NCBI GenBank assembly: GCA_965116685.1
Contig: OZ220707.1
Coordinates: 3,224,001-3,288,000 of the forward strand
Direction: 5' to 3'
Source: Bin80 sp965116685
GTDB lineage: Bacteria; Bacteroidota; Rhodothermia; Rhodothermales; Bin80
Length of the DNA: 64,000 nucleotides
Both the position numbers and the translations under genes were made by a program. Of this stretch, positions 61,252 to 64,000 are shown one piece after another (positions within the stretch are counted from its first letter, which is position 1; each line of letters starts with the position of its first letter). The notes under the pieces are model-generated. The model was not told the origin of the DNA. It did not search any database and saw nothing but the letters and a program-made list of their open reading frames with translations.

Positions 61252-64000
61252 TGCAGGTCCCGTCTCGACACAGGGGTTTTGTTGGGGTTGCAGTTGTATT
61301 TCTGTTGATGATTCTATTGGCCTGGATTGGTCAGCGGGTGCATGTTGGGTTTGTGGGACAGGGGAGTGAACAGCGTCAACAGGAAGCGGTCACTGCGTCA
61401 AGAGAGCTGATTGAGTCTGAGTTTGCAAATACGCAGAAAGCAATGCAGGTCATTGCTTTTGAAGCGGCTCGGCTGGCTTCAAATCATCTATTTCCGGTGC
61501 AGAATATCCCCTCTGCCACATTGATTCAAGAGTTGGAGAGTATTCGACTTCCCGATCAGTGGTCCTTGTCCATTTATGATATGGAGATGCGGCTGATCGC
61601 ATGGCAGGGGGAGAGTATCCCACTGGTGGGAGAGCCGCCTGTGAATCATGCCGATTGGAGGATCATCCGGGATGATGACTGGCGCACGGCGCTGGTTCTC
61701 TGGGAGCCGCTCATTGTAGGGGATGCAATGATTGGCAATATACGTGTGACGCAGAACCTCTTTTCAAGGGCTCCTGTACATAATTCGGTTCTGGAAGATT
61801 ATGATATTGTAGATACTTGGAGGCGTCACGCGAGATTGGACATCCAGGTGGCTTATGGGGATACGCTTGGGGAGCATCTACTCCAATCCCTGGATGGAAA
61901 GCCACTTGGAACCTACGTCATTACACCACCTTCTGAGGCCAAATTGATCGTCGCAACGGCGATATTCTACGGCAACCTGATGGCTTTGGGTGGGACATTG
62001 TTGGTGTTGTGGTTTCTATGGGGAATTTGGCGATGGTGTCACGCGAACCTGAATTTGACCCGCCTGATGGTCTTTGTAGCTGCACTGGGGCTGAGCCGTT
62101 TTATTTGGCTATACCTAGAAGTACCGGCAAGGTATCAGACAGGCAAGGCTCCGCTGAGTCCACTATTTGATCCGGTACATCTGGCTTCCACACTAGGAAG
62201 TGGACTCATGCGTACGACAGGTGACCTGCTCATCAGTTCGTTGTGCGTTTTTGTTCTGGGCGTGGCGGCGCTCCGGTATGCCCATGCATGTTCGAAGCCG
62301 TCCACCAATCATCGGGGTATTGTATGGATCCGTCTTGGAATTGGAATTCTAGTCGGACTTATATTGGCTTCAATTTTGGTGGCTGCCTTAAATGCCAGCG
62401 TATTGGATTCTACGCTCAGCTATATAGGGCGTAGTGAACTGGTTCCAAGTTCTCTGGAATTGGTTGTGTATGCGTCTCTGGTCCTTTTAGCATTGGGGAT
62501 TGTTCTGATCGTATCTGCCGGTCTCACCATAGGTTTCAAGATGAGACAGGATCGTATTTGCCTAGGAGTTTTAGGTACGGTAACGGTGATGATGGTGATC
62601 GCATTGGACTGGATGCAATGGAGTCCTTGGATCTTCAGTTCGATTTTGATGATTGCCTGTCTGTACATTGCTGTATGGGCTACGAAAGCAGATATATATC
62701 TTTGGCTCGCAGCCCGACGGGCAGTCCCTGCCGCATTAGCCGTTTGTTTGCTATTATATCCGGTATACTACGATGCCCTAAATCAACGCAAGCAGGATCG
62801 TATTATGTATGCCGCGTCCTCCTTTGATCAGGCCGGTATTCCAGAAGTGTCTCTGGCGGTCCGGGAAGTGGTAGAGGAAGTGCTACAGAACCCTCGAATT
62901 GATGACCTGCTTGCGTCTGGGGAAGGTCTTGAGGCGGAAGCAGAAAATTTATTGAGTGGTTCTCTTCTTTCTTCGCTCGGGGCATATGATGCTAGTATAA
63001 CCTTCTTGTCCGACACCGGTGAAGAACTTCACAGTAGTGGCAGTGCTACACTGTCTTCTGAGGCGACGCAGGACCTCCTGCTGGAATTAAGCACAGGAAT
63101 CGAATTCCAGGCGAGTAATTATACATTTGTTGAACCCCAATCAACGGGCGCTGCCCGGTACCAATACGCAGGGCTTGCCGCAATCGGAGAAGGATGGGTA
63201 CTGGTTCGAGCACAACCGCATATTGTGCCCGAAGAAGCGAATACTCCGCTTTTGCGAATCCTGTCCGCTTCGGGGTCCCCTGATTTATACGAAGATTTGT
63301 CTCTAGCCTCTTATCGCAATGGACGATTGATACGTACGTATGGAGATCGGTTTGCTAAATATCAGTTAGACCCTGGGGTTGCCTCGGATCTGGTCCGGAA
63401 TGAATCATTATGGAGACAAGGATCTGAGAGCGAGAGTAGCAGGTATCTCACGTATTATCTTCGTAGAGATCATGATGTTGTCGCAGCACGAATCACCAAT
63501 GATGGAGCGTTTGATCACCTCTACTATCTGCTTCGACTGGTGGTTGGTGGGTTGATCCTGTGTATTCCATTTTGCACGTTCGGATATGTGATGCAGTGGA
63601 AGGCCGGCCTCATCCCTCGGGTGCGTCTGAGGTATCAGGACAAGGTGATGAATGCGTTCCTGTTACTTGGCGTCATCGCAGTCATCCCGGTTGGAATTGC
63701 TGGATACAATGTGGTGACGGAAGAAAATGAGAAAGCACTTCAAAGTTGGCTCCGCCAGCATCTGGAGCGTATCGAATCAACCCTTGTGACTCAAGGAAGG
63801 GCTGGAGAAAGTAGTGTTGCAGCTCTTGAGCGCAGTAATATTGATTCCCTATCTGCCCGTGTTGGATTGGATCTCAATCTTTATCAAGGTACACAGCTCG
63901 TTGCAGCAAGCCGACATCAACTGATTGATGATCGTATCGTGGATGTACGGCTTCCTGCGGAGGTTTTCCGTGCAATTTATGGGAATGCGGAGCGGTTTAC
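61251..64000 (+). CDS. multi-pass membrane sensor, probable histidine kinase (3' partial)
   Basis: The frame is open from ATG 61251 to the right edge: 916 codons with no stop. It has an N-terminal membrane segment (about 9-25), an extracytoplasmic domain (about 30-235), then seven or so membrane segments (about 240-510), a second outer domain (515-760), and two more membrane segments near 760-785 and 803-822. Phrases such as LASYRNGRLIRTYGDRFAKYQ and VGLDLNLYQGTQLVAASR resemble the sensing part of Bacteroidota histidine kinases, so HAMP, HisKA and ATPase domains are expected beyond 64000. The kinase part is not in this window. Confidence 0.8.
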   Translation, partial: MQVPSRHRGFVGVAVVFLLMILLAWIGQRVHVGFVGQGSEQRQQEAVTASRELIESEFANTQKAMQVIAFEAARLASNHLFPVQNIPSATLIQELESIRLPDQWSLSIYDMEMRLIAWQGESIPLVGEPPVNHADWRIIRDDDWRTALVLWEPLIVGDAMIGNIRVTQNLFSRAPVHNSVLEDYDIVDTWRRHARLDIQVAYGDTLGEHLLQSLDGKPLGTYVITPPSEAKLIVATAIFYGNLMALGGTLLVLWFLWGIWRWCHANLNLTRLMVFVAALGLSRFIWLYLEVPARYQTGKAPLSPLFDPVHLASTLGSGLMRTTGDLLISSLCVFVLGVAALRYAHACSKPSTNHRGIVWIRLGIGILVGLILASILVAALNASVLDSTLSYIGRSELVPSSLELVVYASLVLLALGIVLIVSAGLTIGFKMRQDRICLGVLGTVTVMMVIALDWMQWSPWIFSSILMIACLYIAVWATKADIYLWLAARRAVPAALAVCLLLYPVYYDALNQRKQDRIMYAASSFDQAGIPEVSLAVREVVEEVLQNPRIDDLLASGEGLEAEAENLLSGSLLSSLGAYDASITFLSDTGEELHSSGSATLSSEATQDLLLELSTGIEFQASNYTFVEPQSTGAARYQYAGLAAIGEGWVLVRAQPHIVPEEANTPLLRILSASGSPDLYEDLSLASYRNGRLIRTYGDRFAKYQLDPGVASDLVRNESLWRQGSESESSRYLTYYLRRDHDVVAARITNDGAFDHLYYLLRLVVGGLILCIPFCTFGYVMQWKAGLIPRVRLRYQDKVMNAFLLLGVIAVIPVGIAGYNVVTEENEKALQSWLRQHLERIESTLVTQGRAGESSVAALERSNIDSLSARVGLDLNLYQGTQLVAASRHQLIDDRIVDVRLPAEVFRAIYGNAERF

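Overview
This 64 kb window looks like chromosomal DNA of a Bacteroidota-type bacterium, most likely from the Rhodothermota/Balneolota side of the group. The evidence is: proteins ending in type IX secretion (T9SS) sorting domains of the HGNYPNPFN type; a PorW/SprE-like lipoprotein; families common in Bacteroidota (DUF4783, a PHP phosphodiesterase of the Sb-PDE type); zinc-less S4, S14 and L36; the gene order secY-map-infA-rpmJ; few Shine-Dalgarno sequences; and promoter motifs of the TTTG/TAnnTTTG kind. The species cannot be fixed from the sequence alone. No rRNA, tRNA or CRISPR array was seen.

Layout. 1-6329: 3' part of a giant Calx-beta repeat protein ending in an autotransporter-like beta barrel, cut by the left edge. 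6446-9004: an IS1634-family insertion sequence flanked by a perfect 314-bp direct duplication; the duplication restores the upstream region and first codons of a PhoX-like (DUF839) Tat substrate, 8965-10326. 10331-11951: a lipoprotein and a secreted PHP phosphodiesterase on the minus strand. 12043-18678: pyruvate kinase, a large TPR lipoprotein with a SPOR end (PorW/SprE-like), and ftsH.

18851-38242: one uninterrupted plus-strand translation cluster, str-S10-spc-alpha: rpsL, rpsG, fusA, tuf, rpsJ through rplO, secY, map, infA, rpmJ, rpsM, rpsK, rpsD, rpoA, rplQ. It is closed by a clear terminator at 38280-38314. After it come a bifunctional-type RelA/SpoT gene, a RuvX/YqgF gene, a LemA and TPM-domain membrane pair, a small TPR protein and a CPBP membrane protease (38362-43576).

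43583-64000: accessory and metabolic genes. A cysteine-desulfurase-like PLP enzyme lies opposite two tandem T9SS-exported subtilisin-like proteases. Then follow a TIGR02206 membrane protein, an AbgT-family transporter, a TonB-domain protein, an AcuI/YhdH-type reductase, DUF1801 and DUF2335 proteins, a GMC oxidoreductase with a 2-hydroxyacid dehydrogenase, a DUF4783 protein, and the N-terminal 916 codons of a multi-pass sensor (probably a histidine kinase) cut by the right edge.

Most of the window is ordinary housekeeping DNA. I did not find a convincing new multi-gene system. The best leads are the insertion sequence with its very long target duplication, the tuf gene whose codon use breaks from its neighbours and returns in its last codons, the tandem T9SS proteases, the TPR-SPOR fusion, the Calx-beta autotransporter, and the bipolar tail on L17.
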